From positions 496,001 through 560,000 of the forward strand of contig JAFIGS010000017.1 in the NCBI GenBank assembly GCA_017849615.1: a stretch of 64,000 bases of DNA. Direction: 5' to 3'. The notes under the pieces are model-generated. The model was not told where the DNA came from and made no database searches. It worked only from the letters and a program-made list of their open reading frames with translations. Shown here one piece after another: positions 1 through 7,831 of this stretch; position 1 is the stretch's first letter; every line of letters starts with the position of its first letter. The position numbers were made by a program, and so were the translations under genes. Origin of the DNA: Pseudolabrys sp. Lineage in GTDB: Bacteria; Pseudomonadota; Alphaproteobacteria; Rhizobiales; Xanthobacteraceae.

Positions 1-1
1 G

Positions 2-328
2 GTGACGCGTTCGTTCTTCGCCAACGACGCCGGGCGGCAATTGCCGGCGGACATCCGCGCGCGGCTGCAGCCAGGGGCGATCCCAGGCGGCAAGGCCATC
101 GTCCGCATCGTGTTCCGCGCCGCGTCCGCCGACGACGCCGTGCTGTCGAAGCTGGCGCGCGAACTCGGCGTCGATGTCAACATCATGAGCGCGACGGTCG
201 ATACCCTGGCGGGCAAGCCGTTCGGCTGGTTCATCGCCAGCGTCGACGGCAGCAAGTCCGCGGATGAGATCGTCGCCTATCTCGCCCGTTACGGCGTCAG
301 CGCGGAGGTCCTCGGTCATGTCGCCTGA
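2..328 (+). CDS. metN: Methionine ABC transporter ATP-binding protein MetN, C-terminal part (cut by window edge)
   Basis: This is the 3' end of a gene that enters from the left edge, in frame from base 2. The 108 visible residues lack Walker motifs and match the C-terminal NIL domain of MetN, a ferredoxin-like fold of about 75 residues (visible from about residue 30: IVRIVFRAAS, then FGWFIASVDG). In MetNI importers this cytoplasmic domain binds methionine and shuts the transporter when the internal pool is high. The gene overlaps the following permease gene by 11 bases, and metQ follows, so the order is the usual metN-metI-metQ. The assignment rests partly on these neighbours. Confidence 0.85.
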   Translation: MTRSFFANDAGRQLPADIRARLQPGAIPGGKAIVRIVFRAASADDAVLSKLARELGVDVNIMSATVDTLAGKPFGWFIASVDGSKSADEIVAYLARYGVSAEVLGHVA

Positions 329-986
329 AATCATTCGCCTCATCGTCAACGCCACGATCGACACCTTTTACATGGTGGCGCTGGCGCTCGGCTTCGGCAC
401 CTTGATCGGCCTGCCGCTCGGCATCTTCCTCGCGACCGGTGGCAAGGGCGAACTGCTCGCCTTTCCGGCGGCGAAGACCATCCTCGGCCTGATCGCCAAT
501 GCGACGCGCTCGACGCCGTTCATTATCCTGGTCGTCGCCATCATTCCGTTCACGCGGCTGATCGCCGGCACCTCGATCGGCACCACGGCGGCCATCGTGC
601 CGCTGACGATTGCCGCCATTCCCTTCATCGCGCGCCTCATCGAGGGAGCGATCCGCGAAGTGGACTATGGCCTTGTCGAAGCGGCCCGGGCCATGGGCGC
701 GACGCCGCTGCAGATCGTGCGCAAGGTCCTCATTCCCGAAGCGCTGCCGGGCATCGTGCTCGGCCTGACATTGGCGGCCGTCAATCTCATCGGCTTCTCG
801 GCCATCGTCGGCGTGGTCGGCGGCGGCGGCCTTGGCGATCTCGGTATCCGCTACGGCTATCAGCGCTTCATGCCCGAAGTCATGGCGGTGGTCGTCATCG
901 TCCTCATCGTGCTGGTGCAGGGCGTGCAGTCCTTCGGCGACCGCCTGTCGCGCCGCCTCAACAAACGTCTTCGTCACTCGTCCTGA
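318..986 (+). CDS. metI: Methionine ABC transporter permease MetI
   Basis: Inner-membrane permease of the D/L-methionine importer, 222 residues from the ATG at 318; an upstream in-frame ATG at 264 lies deep in metN and is less likely. The protein is almost entirely hydrophobic segments, with an early helix at about residues 10-35. It carries the EAA loop that docks on the ATPase: EAARAMGATP followed by IPEALPGIVLG, about residues 115-145. The size fits MetI (about 217 residues). The start lies inside metN, which suggests translational coupling, and metQ begins 20 bases after the stop. Confidence 0.92.
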   Translation: MSPEIIRLIVNATIDTFYMVALALGFGTLIGLPLGIFLATGGKGELLAFPAAKTILGLIANATRSTPFIILVVAIIPFTRLIAGTSIGTTAAIVPLTIAAIPFIARLIEGAIREVDYGLVEAARAMGATPLQIVRKVLIPEALPGIVLGLTLAAVNLIGFSAIVGVVGGGGLGDLGIRYGYQRFMPEVMAVVVIVLIVLVQGVQSFGDRLSRRLNKRLRHSS

Positions 987-1006
987 AAATGCAAAGGAGA
1001 ACTCGC

Positions 1007-1786
1007 ATGTCTATCCGTCTCGTCCTCTCGGCCGCCGTCGCGGCTGTCATCGGCGCCGGCGCCGCGCAAGCCGAAACCATCAAGATCGGCGCCACGCCCG
1101 GGCCGCACGCCCAGGTGCTCGAAGTCGTCAAGCCGATCGCGGCCAAGAAGGGCCTCGACATCCAGATCATCGAGTTCTCGGATTACGTCATTCCGAACAC
1201 CGCGCTGGACGCCGGCGAAATCCAGGCCAATTCGTTCCAGCACCAGCCTTATCTGGACAACCAGAAGAAGGACCGCGGCTTCAAGATCGAGAGCGTCGGC
1301 GCGACGCTGAACTTCCCGCTCGGCATCTATTCGAAGAAGCACAAGTCCTTCGCCGACGTGCCGGCCGGCGGCACCATCGCCATCCAGAACGACCCGACCA
1401 ATGGCGGCCGCTCGCTGCTGCTGCTGCAAGCCAATGGTGTCATTAAGGTCAAGCCGGAAGCCGGTCTCAAGCCGAGCGTCGCCGACATCATCGACAACCC
1501 GAAGAAGCTGAAGATCATCGAGGTCGAGGCCGCGCAGGCGCCGCGCTCGCTCGACGACGTCGATGCTGCCTCGATCAACACCAACTACGCCTCGCAGGCG
1601 GGCTTGACGCTGAACGACGCCGTCCTCAAGGAAGACGCCAAGGGCCCCTATGTGAACGTGATCGCGGTACGGTCGGCCGACAAGGACAAGCCCTGGGTGA
1701 AGACCTTGCTCGAGGCCTACCACACCCCCGAGGTGAAGGCCTTCGTGGTCGAGAAGTTCAAAGGCGCGGTGCTGCCGAGCTGGTGA
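1007..1786 (+). CDS. metQ: Methionine-binding protein MetQ (NlpA family)
   Basis: Periplasmic substrate-binding protein of the methionine importer, 259 residues. I chose the ATG at 1007 because AAAGGAGA at 992-999 is well placed; an ATG at 989 is also in frame. A Sec signal of about 22 residues ends at GAAQA, followed by ETIKIGATPGPHAQVL, the typical NlpA/Lipoprotein_9 opening. There is no lipobox cysteine, so this copy is probably soluble in the periplasm instead of lipid-anchored. Last gene of the operon, followed by a hairpin. Confidence 0.93.
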   Translation: MSIRLVLSAAVAAVIGAGAAQAETIKIGATPGPHAQVLEVVKPIAAKKGLDIQIIEFSDYVIPNTALDAGEIQANSFQHQPYLDNQKKDRGFKIESVGATLNFPLGIYSKKHKSFADVPAGGTIAIQNDPTNGGRSLLLLQANGVIKVKPEAGLKPSVADIIDNPKKLKIIEVEAAQAPRSLDDVDAASINTNYASQAGLTLNDAVLKEDAKGPYVNVIAVRSADKDKPWVKTLLEAYHTPEVKAFVVEKFKGAVLPSW

Positions 1787-1803
1787 GCGGCCCCTGATAA
1801 GTA

Positions 1804-1833
1804 CGCGGGAACGGCGTATCAGCCGTTCCCGCG
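1804..1833 (+). terminator. Hairpin after metQ
   Basis: Perfect 12-bp inverted repeat, CGCGGGAACGGC (1804-1815) and GCCGTTCCCGCG (1822-1833), with a 6-base loop. It lies between the ends of convergent genes metQ and the nucleotidyltransferase-like gene. The tract after it (TTGGCTTT) is only weakly T-rich, so it may be a bidirectional or imperfect intrinsic terminator. Confidence 0.6.
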
Positions 1834-1839
1834 TTGGCT

Positions 1840-2913
1840 TTACCAGTCGGGCCTGATGGAAGGCTTGCCCGGCACGACGATTTCTTCAATTAATTGCGGC
1901 GCGGCCTGCCGGAGCTCTTTCGGAATCGCGTCGAGTTCGTGGCTATCGAACGGCAGCTTCAAGTAACGCGTCGCAATGATCGCCGCAGCCTTGGCCTGTT
2001 CGCTATCGCGTGGAGCCTTAACCGGATCACGATCGGGCCGTTGCGACAGCCATGCCTTATGAAGCGCGAAGGCGCGCGGATCCACGACAGCGAGGCGGGC
2101 AGGATAACCGCGTTCGTCAATCGCGATTGCTTCGAACTTCGGCGCGTTGATCAGCCACGACAGCCCAAAGATCGAAGCACTTTCGAGATCGTCGGGGTGA
2201 TCTGTCACTGCGCCGCGACTATTATCAAGGATCGGGGCCTTGCTCTCTGGACGAATGAGATCGACGAGATAGCCATCACGATTGGCCGCGCGATAGCGCT
2301 GCCTTGGCGAAGACGCGAAGGATTCATCAACGCTTTGAAGAATACCGATCAGGCCGTTGGTCGACATCCCGCTGACGGCAAATGTCAGATGGCGGCGCGC
2401 GTCATAAAGCAGGTCCACGTCACCGGTCGCGACAAGACCGCGGTCAACATGGACGCCAGCGGCAGCTTCGTAGGCATAGATCGCATTGGTGCCGACCACA
2501 AAAAGCTGCGCACCGAGCAATTCGCGTTCACCGCACGCTCGCAGAATACGGGCCGCGATTGAAGGCATCCGCCCCAAATTCATCGCAACATTCACGGGCG
2601 CATGCTCGTTGAGGCGAGCCGCCAAACTCTCAAGACATTGCTGATTGTCCTGGCGCCCGCGCATGAAGGCTTCGTATGCCGCCTCGGTGTCTTGCCCGCG
2701 CGGTCCGAGCGATGTTTCCGCTTTACCGATTTTGCGCAGCAGATAGTCCGAGCCGTTGCGTTCAACCCAGCGCATACTGCCAACAAAGCGGCGGCGGCGA
2801 TCTTGGTCCGCCGCGAGCCAAGCCGCGTACACCTGACGCGTATCGACGACCTGTCGACGCTGCTCGGCAGACAAGGCACTTACGAAACTCTGTTTTCCAC
2901 TCTCATTGGCCAT
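1840..2913 (-). CDS. GSU2403-like nucleotidyltransferase-fold protein
   Basis: Uncharacterised protein of 357 residues from the ATG at 2913; a GTG at 2970 would give 376. The centre reads VVGTNAIYAYEAAAG (about residues 139-153) and then TGDVDLLYD (about 164-172). This is the G-(S/T) turn plus D-x-D metal site of DNA polymerase beta-like nucleotidyltransferases, as in the GSU2403/NTP_transf_8 group. The substrate is unknown. The gene is visibly less GC-rich than its neighbours, is preceded by an AT-rich leader with two matching dyads, and sits beside tRNA-Pro, all suggesting horizontal acquisition. No partner gene is present. Some nucleotidyltransferase folds act as toxins or defence enzymes; that role here is speculation. 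Confidence 0.7.
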   Translation of the reverse strand: MANESGKQSFVSALSAEQRRQVVDTRQVYAAWLAADQDRRRRFVGSMRWVERNGSDYLLRKIGKAETSLGPRGQDTEAAYEAFMRGRQDNQQCLESLAARLNEHAPVNVAMNLGRMPSIAARILRACGERELLGAQLFVVGTNAIYAYEAAAGVHVDRGLVATGDVDLLYDARRHLTFAVSGMSTNGLIGILQSVDESFASSPRQRYRAANRDGYLVDLIRPESKAPILDNSRGAVTDHPDDLESASIFGLSWLINAPKFEAIAIDERGYPARLAVVDPRAFALHKAWLSQRPDRDPVKAPRDSEQAKAAAIIATRYLKLPFDSHELDAIPKELRQAAPQLIEEIVVPGKPSIRPDW

Positions 2914-2934
2914 AGCCAGTAAAGTAGTGGAAAA
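2893..2934. promoter_or_regulatory. Dyad 1 over the start of the NTase-like gene
   Basis: TTTTCCACT at 2893-2901 is mirrored by AGTGGAAAA at 2926-2934. The dyad is centred at 2913.5, on the chosen ATG. The arm spacing of 33 bases is identical to that of dyad 2, which lies exactly 98 bases away. A candidate operator, perhaps autoregulatory. Confidence 0.45.
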
Positions 2935-2946
2935 ATATTCAAGATC

Positions 2947-2963
2947 AATATCTTGGTGATATT
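2947..2963. promoter_or_regulatory. Small AT-rich dyad in the NTase leader
   Basis: AATATC at 2947-2952 and GATATT at 2958-2963 form a perfect 6-bp inverted repeat with a 5-base gap. It lies between the two larger dyads in a region markedly richer in A+T than the rest of the window, where the promoter of the leftward gene is expected. No convincing -35/-10 pair was fixed. Confidence 0.3.
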
Positions 2964-2990
2964 TATGCACAAGTTATTGATATATATCGT

Positions 2991-3032
2991 TTTTCCACTC
3001 TTAGTGTGAAATTTCTTTTAGAAAGTGGAAAA
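2991..3032. promoter_or_regulatory. Dyad 2 upstream of the NTase-like gene
   Basis: TTTTCCACT at 2991-2999 and AGTGGAAAA at 3024-3032 repeat the arms and spacing of dyad 1, while the middle sequence differs. The rest of 2935-3070 is AT-rich and contains no gene. Confidence 0.45.
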
Positions 3033-3148
3033 TATAGAAAAATCAATGATATAATAATGGCACAAAAACTCTGCCGATGCGACCCGACGGATCGCGCTCT
3101 TGCGAGCACACCGCGTACAAACATTGGATGGTTGGGCGAGAGGAAAAC

Positions 3149-3225
3149 TGGTCGGAGTGGCAGGATTTGAACCTGCGACCCCCTCGTCCCGAACGAGGTG
3201 CGCTACCAGACTGCGCTACACTCCG
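3149..3225 (-). tRNA. tRNA-Pro (anticodon CGG)
   Basis: Reading the minus strand, acceptor arms CGGAGTG and CACTCCG pair. The anticodon arm is CCTCG-TTCGGGA-CGAGG, giving anticodon CGG, and the T arm is GCAGG-TTCAAAT-CCTGC. Discriminator A plus an encoded CCA end (TGGT at 3149-3152 on the plus strand) completes 77 bases. It decodes the proline codon CCG. Confidence 0.95.
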
Positions 3226-3280
3226 ACTGCGGCGGGCCTTATACCCCCCCCATCCAAAACCGCAAGCCTAAGAGCCGCTG

Positions 3281-4255
3281 ATGACTGTCGAATTGGCAAC
3301 CCGCGTCCTGCCGGCCGATCCGGCGACCATCGAGACCGCCAGCGCCTGCCTCGAGGCCGGCGGGCTGGTCGCGTTTCCGACCGAGACGGTCTACGGCCTC
3401 GGCGCCGACGCCACCCAGGGCGAGGCCGTGGCGCGGCTTTACGCGGCCAAGGGGCGGCCGGCCTTCAACCCCCTGATTTCCCACGTCACGGGCCTCGTAG
3501 CGGCGCGCAAGCTTGCCCGCCTCGATGCCGATGCCGAGCGGCTGGCGCAGGCCTTCTGGCCCGGCCCGCTGACCCTCGTGCTGCCGAAGCAGCCGGACTG
3601 CCCGGTGTCGGACCTCGCCACCGCCGGGCTCGACAGCATCGCGCTGCGGGTGCCGGCCCAGCGCACCGCGCGGGCGCTTCTGGAGGCCTTCGGCAAGCCG
3701 GTGGTGGCGCCGTCGGCCAACCGCTCCGGCCACGTGTCCCCGACCGACGCGGGGCACGTCCTCGCCGATCTGCGCGGCCGTATCGACCTGATCCTCGACG
3801 ACGGGCCCTGCCCGGTCGGCGTCGAATCCACCATCGTCGCCCTGCTCGGGGAACCGACCTTGCTGCGGCCCGGCGGGCTGCCGCGTGGCGACATTGAGCG
3901 CGTACTGGTCCGTCCGCTCCGTACCCCCGAGCGCGCCGTCGACGGGGACGCGCCGCTGGCGCCCGGCATGCTGGCCTCGCATTATGCGCCGAGGGCGAAG
4001 GTCCGCCTCAATGCGGAGCGGCCGCACGCGGACGAGGCTTTATTGGCCTTCGGGCCGGCGCCGGCTTTCGCGGGGCCGGTGCTCAACCTGTCGCCGAACG
4101 GCGATCTGGTCGAGGCCGCCGCCAAATTGTTCTCGTATCTGCGCCGGCTCGATGCCGCGGGCGTCGCCGCCATCGCGGTGATGCCGGTGCCGAACGAAGG
4201 CCTCGGCGAGGCCATCAACGACCGGCTTGCGCGGGCGGCGGCGCCCAAAGCATAA
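3281..4255 (+). CDS. tsaC: L-threonylcarbamoyladenylate synthase (Sua5/TsaC family)
   Basis: Makes threonylcarbamoyl-AMP from threonine, bicarbonate and ATP, the first step of the t6A modification at position 37 of tRNAs reading ANN codons. The 324 residues match the long Sua5 form. An N-terminal YrdC-like domain carries FPTETVYGLGADA (about 32-44), KGRPAFNPL and SANRSGHVSPTDAG. A C-terminal Sua5 domain begins near PLAPGMLASHYAPRAKV (about 225). Cytoplasmic. It starts 55 bases past the tRNA-Pro gene, on the other strand, and precedes a flavoprotein gene by 29 bases. Confidence 0.93.
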   Translation: MTVELATRVLPADPATIETASACLEAGGLVAFPTETVYGLGADATQGEAVARLYAAKGRPAFNPLISHVTGLVAARKLARLDADAERLAQAFWPGPLTLVLPKQPDCPVSDLATAGLDSIALRVPAQRTARALLEAFGKPVVAPSANRSGHVSPTDAGHVLADLRGRIDLILDDGPCPVGVESTIVALLGEPTLLRPGGLPRGDIERVLVRPLRTPERAVDGDAPLAPGMLASHYAPRAKVRLNAERPHADEALLAFGPAPAFAGPVLNLSPNGDLVEAAAKLFSYLRRLDAAGVAAIAVMPVPNEGLGEAINDRLARAAAPKA

Positions 4256-4284
4256 GAAGAAAACATCACGAGGAACTGCAGCCG

Positions 4285-5721
4285 ATGAATGCGCCGACCG
4301 CGACCCCGATGCGTCTTGCGCCCGCGCCCGACCTGATGGCGCGCTTTGCGGCCATCGTCGGCGACAAATACGCGATCACGGACCCGAATGAACTCGCGCC
4401 GCATCTGATCGAAGGCCGCGGCCTCTATCAGGGCCACACCGCGCTGATGCTCAAGCCCGCCAACACCGCGGAAGTCGCGGCGATCCTCAAGCTCGCCAAC
4501 GAGACGCGCACCGCCATCGTGCCGCAGGGCGGCAACACCGGGCTCGTCGGCGGCCAGATTCCGTTCGACGGCGAGATCATCCTGTCGCTGTCGCGGCTCG
4601 ACAAGATTCGCGAGATCGACGCCGAGTCGAACACCATGACGCTCGAGGCCGGCGTCGTGCTGCAGAAGGCGCAGGAGGCCGCCGACGCCGCCGGCCGCCT
4701 GTTTCCGCTGTCGCTCGGCTCCGAAGGCAGTTGCACCATCGGCGGCAACCTGTCGTCAAACGCCGGCGGCACCGGCGCGCTGGCTTACGGCATCGCGCGC
4801 GAGCTGATGGTCGGCGTCGAGGTCGTGCTCGCCGATGGCCGCGTCATGAACCTGCTGCGCAAGCTCAAGAAGGACAACACCGGCTACGACCTGCGCCACA
4901 TTTTCGTCGGCGCCGAAGGCACGCTCGGCATTATCACCGCCGCGGTGGTGAAACTGTTTCCGCAACCGCGCGCCGTCGAAACGGCGTTCATCGGCCTGCC
5001 TTCGCCGGAGGCTGCGGTGAAGCTGCTCAATCTCGCGCAATCGCGCATCGGCGGCACCGTCACGGGCTTCGAACTGATGATCCGCGAAGTCATCGAATTC
5101 GCGCTCAAGCACGGCCACAATGTGCGCGATCCGCTTGCCGGGCCGCATCCCTGGTACGTGCTGATGGAAGTGTCGTCCCAGCAGGAGAGCGGCCTGCGCG
5201 ACAATCTCGAGGAATTTCTCGCCGAAGCCATCGAGCAGGAGCTCGTTACCGACGCCACCCTCGCGGCAAACATGGATCAGACGAAAGCGTTCTGGCACCT
5301 GCGCCACACGCTCTCGGAAGTGCAGAAGCCGGAAGGCGGCTCGATCAAGCACGACGTCTCCGTGCCGGTCGCGGCCGTGCCGCAGTTTCTTGCCGAAGCG
5401 TCGAAAGCGGTAACCGGCCTCATCCCCGGCGCGCGCCCGGTGCCGTTCGGCCATGTCGGCGACGGCAACATGCACTACAACGTCAGCCAGCCGATCGGCG
5501 CCGACAAGGACGCATTTCTGGCACGCTGGAAGGACGTCAACGCGGTCGTTGACAAGATCGTCCTCAAGCTCAACGGCTCGTTCTCGGCCGAACACGGCAT
5601 CGGCAAGCTCAAGCGCGAGACGTTGGCCAAGGTCAAGGATCCGGTGGCGCTCGATCTCATGCGCGACCTCAAGCACATGTTCGATCCGAACGGCATTCTC
5701 AATCCCGGCAAGGTCCTCTGA
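4285..5721 (+). CDS. FAD-linked D-2-hydroxyacid dehydrogenase (GlcD/D-lactate dehydrogenase type)
   Basis: 478-residue flavoprotein of the VAO/PCMH group. The FAD-binding domain is N-terminal, with PQGGNTGLVGGQIP at about 76-89 and GSEGSCTIGGNLSSNAGG at about 145-162. The FAD-oxidase C-terminal domain contains FGHVGDGNMHYN (about 388-399) and SAEHGIGKLKRETL (about 433-446). Such enzymes oxidise D-lactate, glycolate or D-2-hydroxyglutarate and pass electrons to quinone or an electron-transfer protein. The exact substrate cannot be read from sequence. No separate iron-sulfur subunit is adjacent, which argues against the glycolate oxidase complex. It overlaps the next gene by one base (TGATG). 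Confidence 0.85.
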   Translation: MNAPTATPMRLAPAPDLMARFAAIVGDKYAITDPNELAPHLIEGRGLYQGHTALMLKPANTAEVAAILKLANETRTAIVPQGGNTGLVGGQIPFDGEIILSLSRLDKIREIDAESNTMTLEAGVVLQKAQEAADAAGRLFPLSLGSEGSCTIGGNLSSNAGGTGALAYGIARELMVGVEVVLADGRVMNLLRKLKKDNTGYDLRHIFVGAEGTLGIITAAVVKLFPQPRAVETAFIGLPSPEAAVKLLNLAQSRIGGTVTGFELMIREVIEFALKHGHNVRDPLAGPHPWYVLMEVSSQQESGLRDNLEEFLAEAIEQELVTDATLAANMDQTKAFWHLRHTLSEVQKPEGGSIKHDVSVPVAAVPQFLAEASKAVTGLIPGARPVPFGHVGDGNMHYNVSQPIGADKDAFLARWKDVNAVVDKIVLKLNGSFSAEHGIGKLKRETLAKVKDPVALDLMRDLKHMFDPNGILNPGKVL

Positions 5722-6158
5722 TGCCGAAACTGATCATCGGCGAAGCTGCCGATGCCGACATCGATGCCGTCGTCGCACTCTGGCTGGCCTGCGGCCTGAC
5801 GCGGCCGTGGAACGATCCGCGCGCCGACATCGACTTCGCGCGCAAGGGGCCGAACTCGACCATACTCGTCGGCCGCTGCCGCGGCGAAATCGTCGCCTCG
5901 GTGATGGTCGGCCATGACGGCCACCGCGGCTGGTTCTATTACCTGTCGGTGACACCCGACATGCAGAAGCACGGCCTTGGCCGCGTCATGGTCGAAGCGG
6001 CGGAGCAATGGCTGCTCGCGCGCGGCATCGTCAAGGCGATGCTGATGGTGCGGCCGGAGAACACCGGCGTGCAGCGCTTCTACGAGAAGCTCGGCTACTT
6101 CGATCAACCGCGCACCGTGATGGCGCGCTGGCTGGATGGCCGCGACCCGACGCCATAA
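5721..6158 (+). CDS. GNAT-family acetyltransferase (YpeA-like)
   Basis: 145 residues covering one Gcn5-related N-acetyltransferase domain. The acetyl-CoA loop is visible as MQKHGLGRVMVEAAE at about residues 76-90 (Q/R-x-x-G-x-G), after the beta-4 strand GWFYYLSVTPD. The C-terminus has the usual NTGVQRFYEKLGY motif. The size and pattern resemble YpeA. The acceptor is unknown. It is translationally coupled to the upstream dehydrogenase by a one-base stop/start overlap. Confidence 0.85.
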   Translation: MPKLIIGEAADADIDAVVALWLACGLTRPWNDPRADIDFARKGPNSTILVGRCRGEIVASVMVGHDGHRGWFYYLSVTPDMQKHGLGRVMVEAAEQWLLARGIVKAMLMVRPENTGVQRFYEKLGYFDQPRTVMARWLDGRDPTP

Positions 6159-6174
6159 TCTTCGCGTGCGTGCG

Positions 6175-6492
6175 TCAGGGCACGGTCGTCACGCGCCCCT
6201 TCATGTTGGGGTGATACTTGCAGAAGTAATCCTCCACCCCCGCTTTTGTCAGCGTCAGGCGCGCGGCGTGCCCGGGCGCCATCGCGACGTCCCAGGCGCG
6301 GCTCGTCGCAGTCGCGGTGTGAGCGAAGGGATCCTTGTTGACCCATTCGATCGTGTCGCCGACCTTGGCCTGCACCTCGGTCGGCGAGAAAGCCAGCCGG
6401 TCTACGATCACTTGGATCGTGTCGGCATGCGCCGAGATGGAGCCCGGTCCGATCAGAGCCAGCATCGTCAGGAACATCCACCTCGGTGCCAT
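6175..6492 (-). CDS. Secreted cupredoxin-domain protein (type 1 copper site)
   Basis: 105 residues from the ATG at 6492, chosen for GGGAGG placed just upstream; a longer reading would overlap the preceding gene. An N-terminal hydrophobic segment ends at ISAHA, so the mature protein starts near DTIQV. The plastocyanin-like domain keeps a full type 1 copper set: His58 (PFAHTAT), Cys91, His94 and Met97 (FCKYHPNM). Expected to be a small periplasmic copper electron carrier or copper-binding protein. It follows the DUF4142 gene by 16 bases and the ECF sigma gene before that. Confidence 0.82.
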   Translation of the reverse strand: MAPRWMFLTMLALIGPGSISAHADTIQVIVDRLAFSPTEVQAKVGDTIEWVNKDPFAHTATATSRAWDVAMAPGHAARLTLTKAGVEDYFCKYHPNMKGRVTTVP

Positions 6493-6508
6493 GACCTTGC
6501 CTCCCGGT

Positions 6509-7033
6509 TTACTTGAGCGCGGCCGCGACATGTTCCGCGTGCTGCTGATGGCCCTGGAACAGCTTCAGGCCGGTTTGCAGCAGGCCTTTGAGTTCGGCAT
6601 TGTTTGCCGATGGAATAAGCAAGGTCTCAAGCGCACCGTTGACGGCCTTGTGGAATGCCACCTCGTTGGCGACGTAGGCCTTGTCGAAGGCCGCGCCGTT
6701 AAGCCTGGCAAGCTCGGCCTTCTTGTCCGCCGCCTGCTTGGCAAGCGAGCGGCTGGTGTCGTTGTCGGCCGGCGTGACATTCAGCTTCTTGGCGAGATCG
6801 AGCGCCTGCTTGTTCACCGCCTCGTGATCGCGCACCATGCTTTCGGCGAACGCGCGCACCTCCTTGCTCTGTGACTTGGTGAGCGCCTGCTTGCCGGCCT
6901 CGATGTCGATGGCGCCGGCCGTATAGGCGATATGCGCGATCTGCGGATCGGTCGGCTTGGCCGCGCCTTGAGCAAAGGCGAATGTGGGTGCCAGGCACAG
7001 TACGAAAGCAAGCGCGCTCGATTTGACGAACAT
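6509..7033 (-). CDS. DUF4142 family secreted protein
   Basis: 174 residues with a clear Sec signal (FVLCLAPTFAFAQG, cleavage near residue 22). The mature part is a helical bundle rich in Lys, Ala and Glu, typical of DUF4142, a ferritin-like fold of unknown function often found beside stress sigma factors. AGGAGGT precedes the ATG. Its upstream region carries GGAACC-N15-CATC, the same arrangement found upstream of the adjacent sigma-factor gene, so it is likely a direct target of that sigma factor. The cupredoxin gene follows closely. Confidence 0.85.
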   Translation of the reverse strand: MFVKSSALAFVLCLAPTFAFAQGAAKPTDPQIAHIAYTAGAIDIEAGKQALTKSQSKEVRAFAESMVRDHEAVNKQALDLAKKLNVTPADNDTSRSLAKQAADKKAELARLNGAAFDKAYVANEVAFHKAVNGALETLLIPSANNAELKGLLQTGLKLFQGHQQHAEHVAAALK

Positions 7034-7085
7034 CGGGACCTCCTGTTGCGCGGCGACCGGGCCGCGTTCTGCATCACTGAAAGTT

Positions 7086-7111
7086 TGATGCTGAAGGTCT
7101 CAGGAGGTTCC
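7086..7111 (-). promoter_or_regulatory. Candidate ECF promoter of the DUF4142-cupredoxin pair
   Basis: On the minus strand, GGAACC (7111-7106), then 15 bases, then CATCA (7090-7086) followed by AA. The same elements with the same 15-base gap occur upstream of the sigma gene at 7857-7832. GGAAC is the usual -35 of many ECF sigma factors; CATCNAA would be the -10. Confidence 0.55.
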
Positions 7112-7117
7112 GGCGAT

Positions 7118-7813
7118 TCAAGAGCGGCAGATGCGCTGGACCACTGTCTCGGTCATGCGGTCGCAGCGAGGACCGGCGAACGGAAACGTTGAGGTAAGAC
7201 CGGTTCCAAGCTCGCTCTCAAGCGCTTCACGCAACAGCACGCGCGCGCGGTGAAGCCTGGTCTTCACGGTCTCCTCCCGCAGATTGAAAAGGTCTGCCGT
7301 CTCCTCGACGGTCATCCCCTCGACGATGCGCGCGACGAAAACCGCACGAAACGCATCTGGAAGCGCGTCGATCGCACGTTCGAGGATCAACCGGATTTCG
7401 CCCTGCGCCATTGCATGTTCCGGATCACTATTGCGCGCCGATACCGGAAACCGAAGTATTTCCGCCTGCGAGAAGCTTTCACCCTGCGAGTCCCAATCAA
7501 CCATCGGACGCCGCTGCCGCGCCCGCAGGCGCCCCAGTGCCTCATTCATGGCTATTCGCGTGAGCCAGGTCCCGAACCCGGAGTCACCGCGAAACCGGTC
7601 GATGCCCGTAAATGCCCTGACATAGGTCTCCTGCACGACGTCTTCGGCTTCCGAGTCGCTACGCAGAATGCTGCGAGCAATCCTGAAGAGCCGGCGATTG
7701 TACCGCCGCGTCAGCACGCGCACCGCGGCCTCGTCGCGGTCGCGGGCGAGGCGCACCAATTCTTCGTCCCCGATAGCTTCAGCCTGGACAACGCGGTGTC
7801 CGAGTGACGACAT
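7118..7813 (-). CDS. ECF-family RNA polymerase sigma factor
   Basis: 231 residues from the ATG at 7813, with GGAGGT five bases upstream; a GTG at 7816 is too close to that site. Sigma-70 region 2 holds SEAEDVVQETYVRAF (about 54-68) and the melting segment FGTWLTRIAMNEALGRLR. Region 4 holds the helix-turn-helix MTVEETADLFNLREETVKTRLHRAR (about 167-191, given here in two overlapping parts of the same motif). A short C-terminal tail with GPRCDRMTETVV follows. No anti-sigma gene is adjacent. A motif shared with the next gene suggests that it activates both itself and the DUF4142-cupredoxin genes. Confidence 0.9.
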   Translation of the reverse strand: MSSLGHRVVQAEAIGDEELVRLARDRDEAAVRVLTRRYNRRLFRIARSILRSDSEAEDVVQETYVRAFTGIDRFRGDSGFGTWLTRIAMNEALGRLRARQRRPMVDWDSQGESFSQAEILRFPVSARNSDPEHAMAQGEIRLILERAIDALPDAFRAVFVARIVEGMTVEETADLFNLREETVKTRLHRARVLLREALESELGTGLTSTFPFAGPRCDRMTETVVQRICRS

Positions 7814-7831
7814 CACTGACCTCCAGACATT

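Noticed and set aside
1834..3149. Genomic island with duplicated tRNA-Pro end
   Set aside because: I looked for a copy of the tRNA 3' end near the far side of the NTase gene and found none; no integrase is present.
3077..3271. A short frame across tRNA-Pro
   Set aside because: It translates the tRNA gene itself (a known type of spurious protein call).
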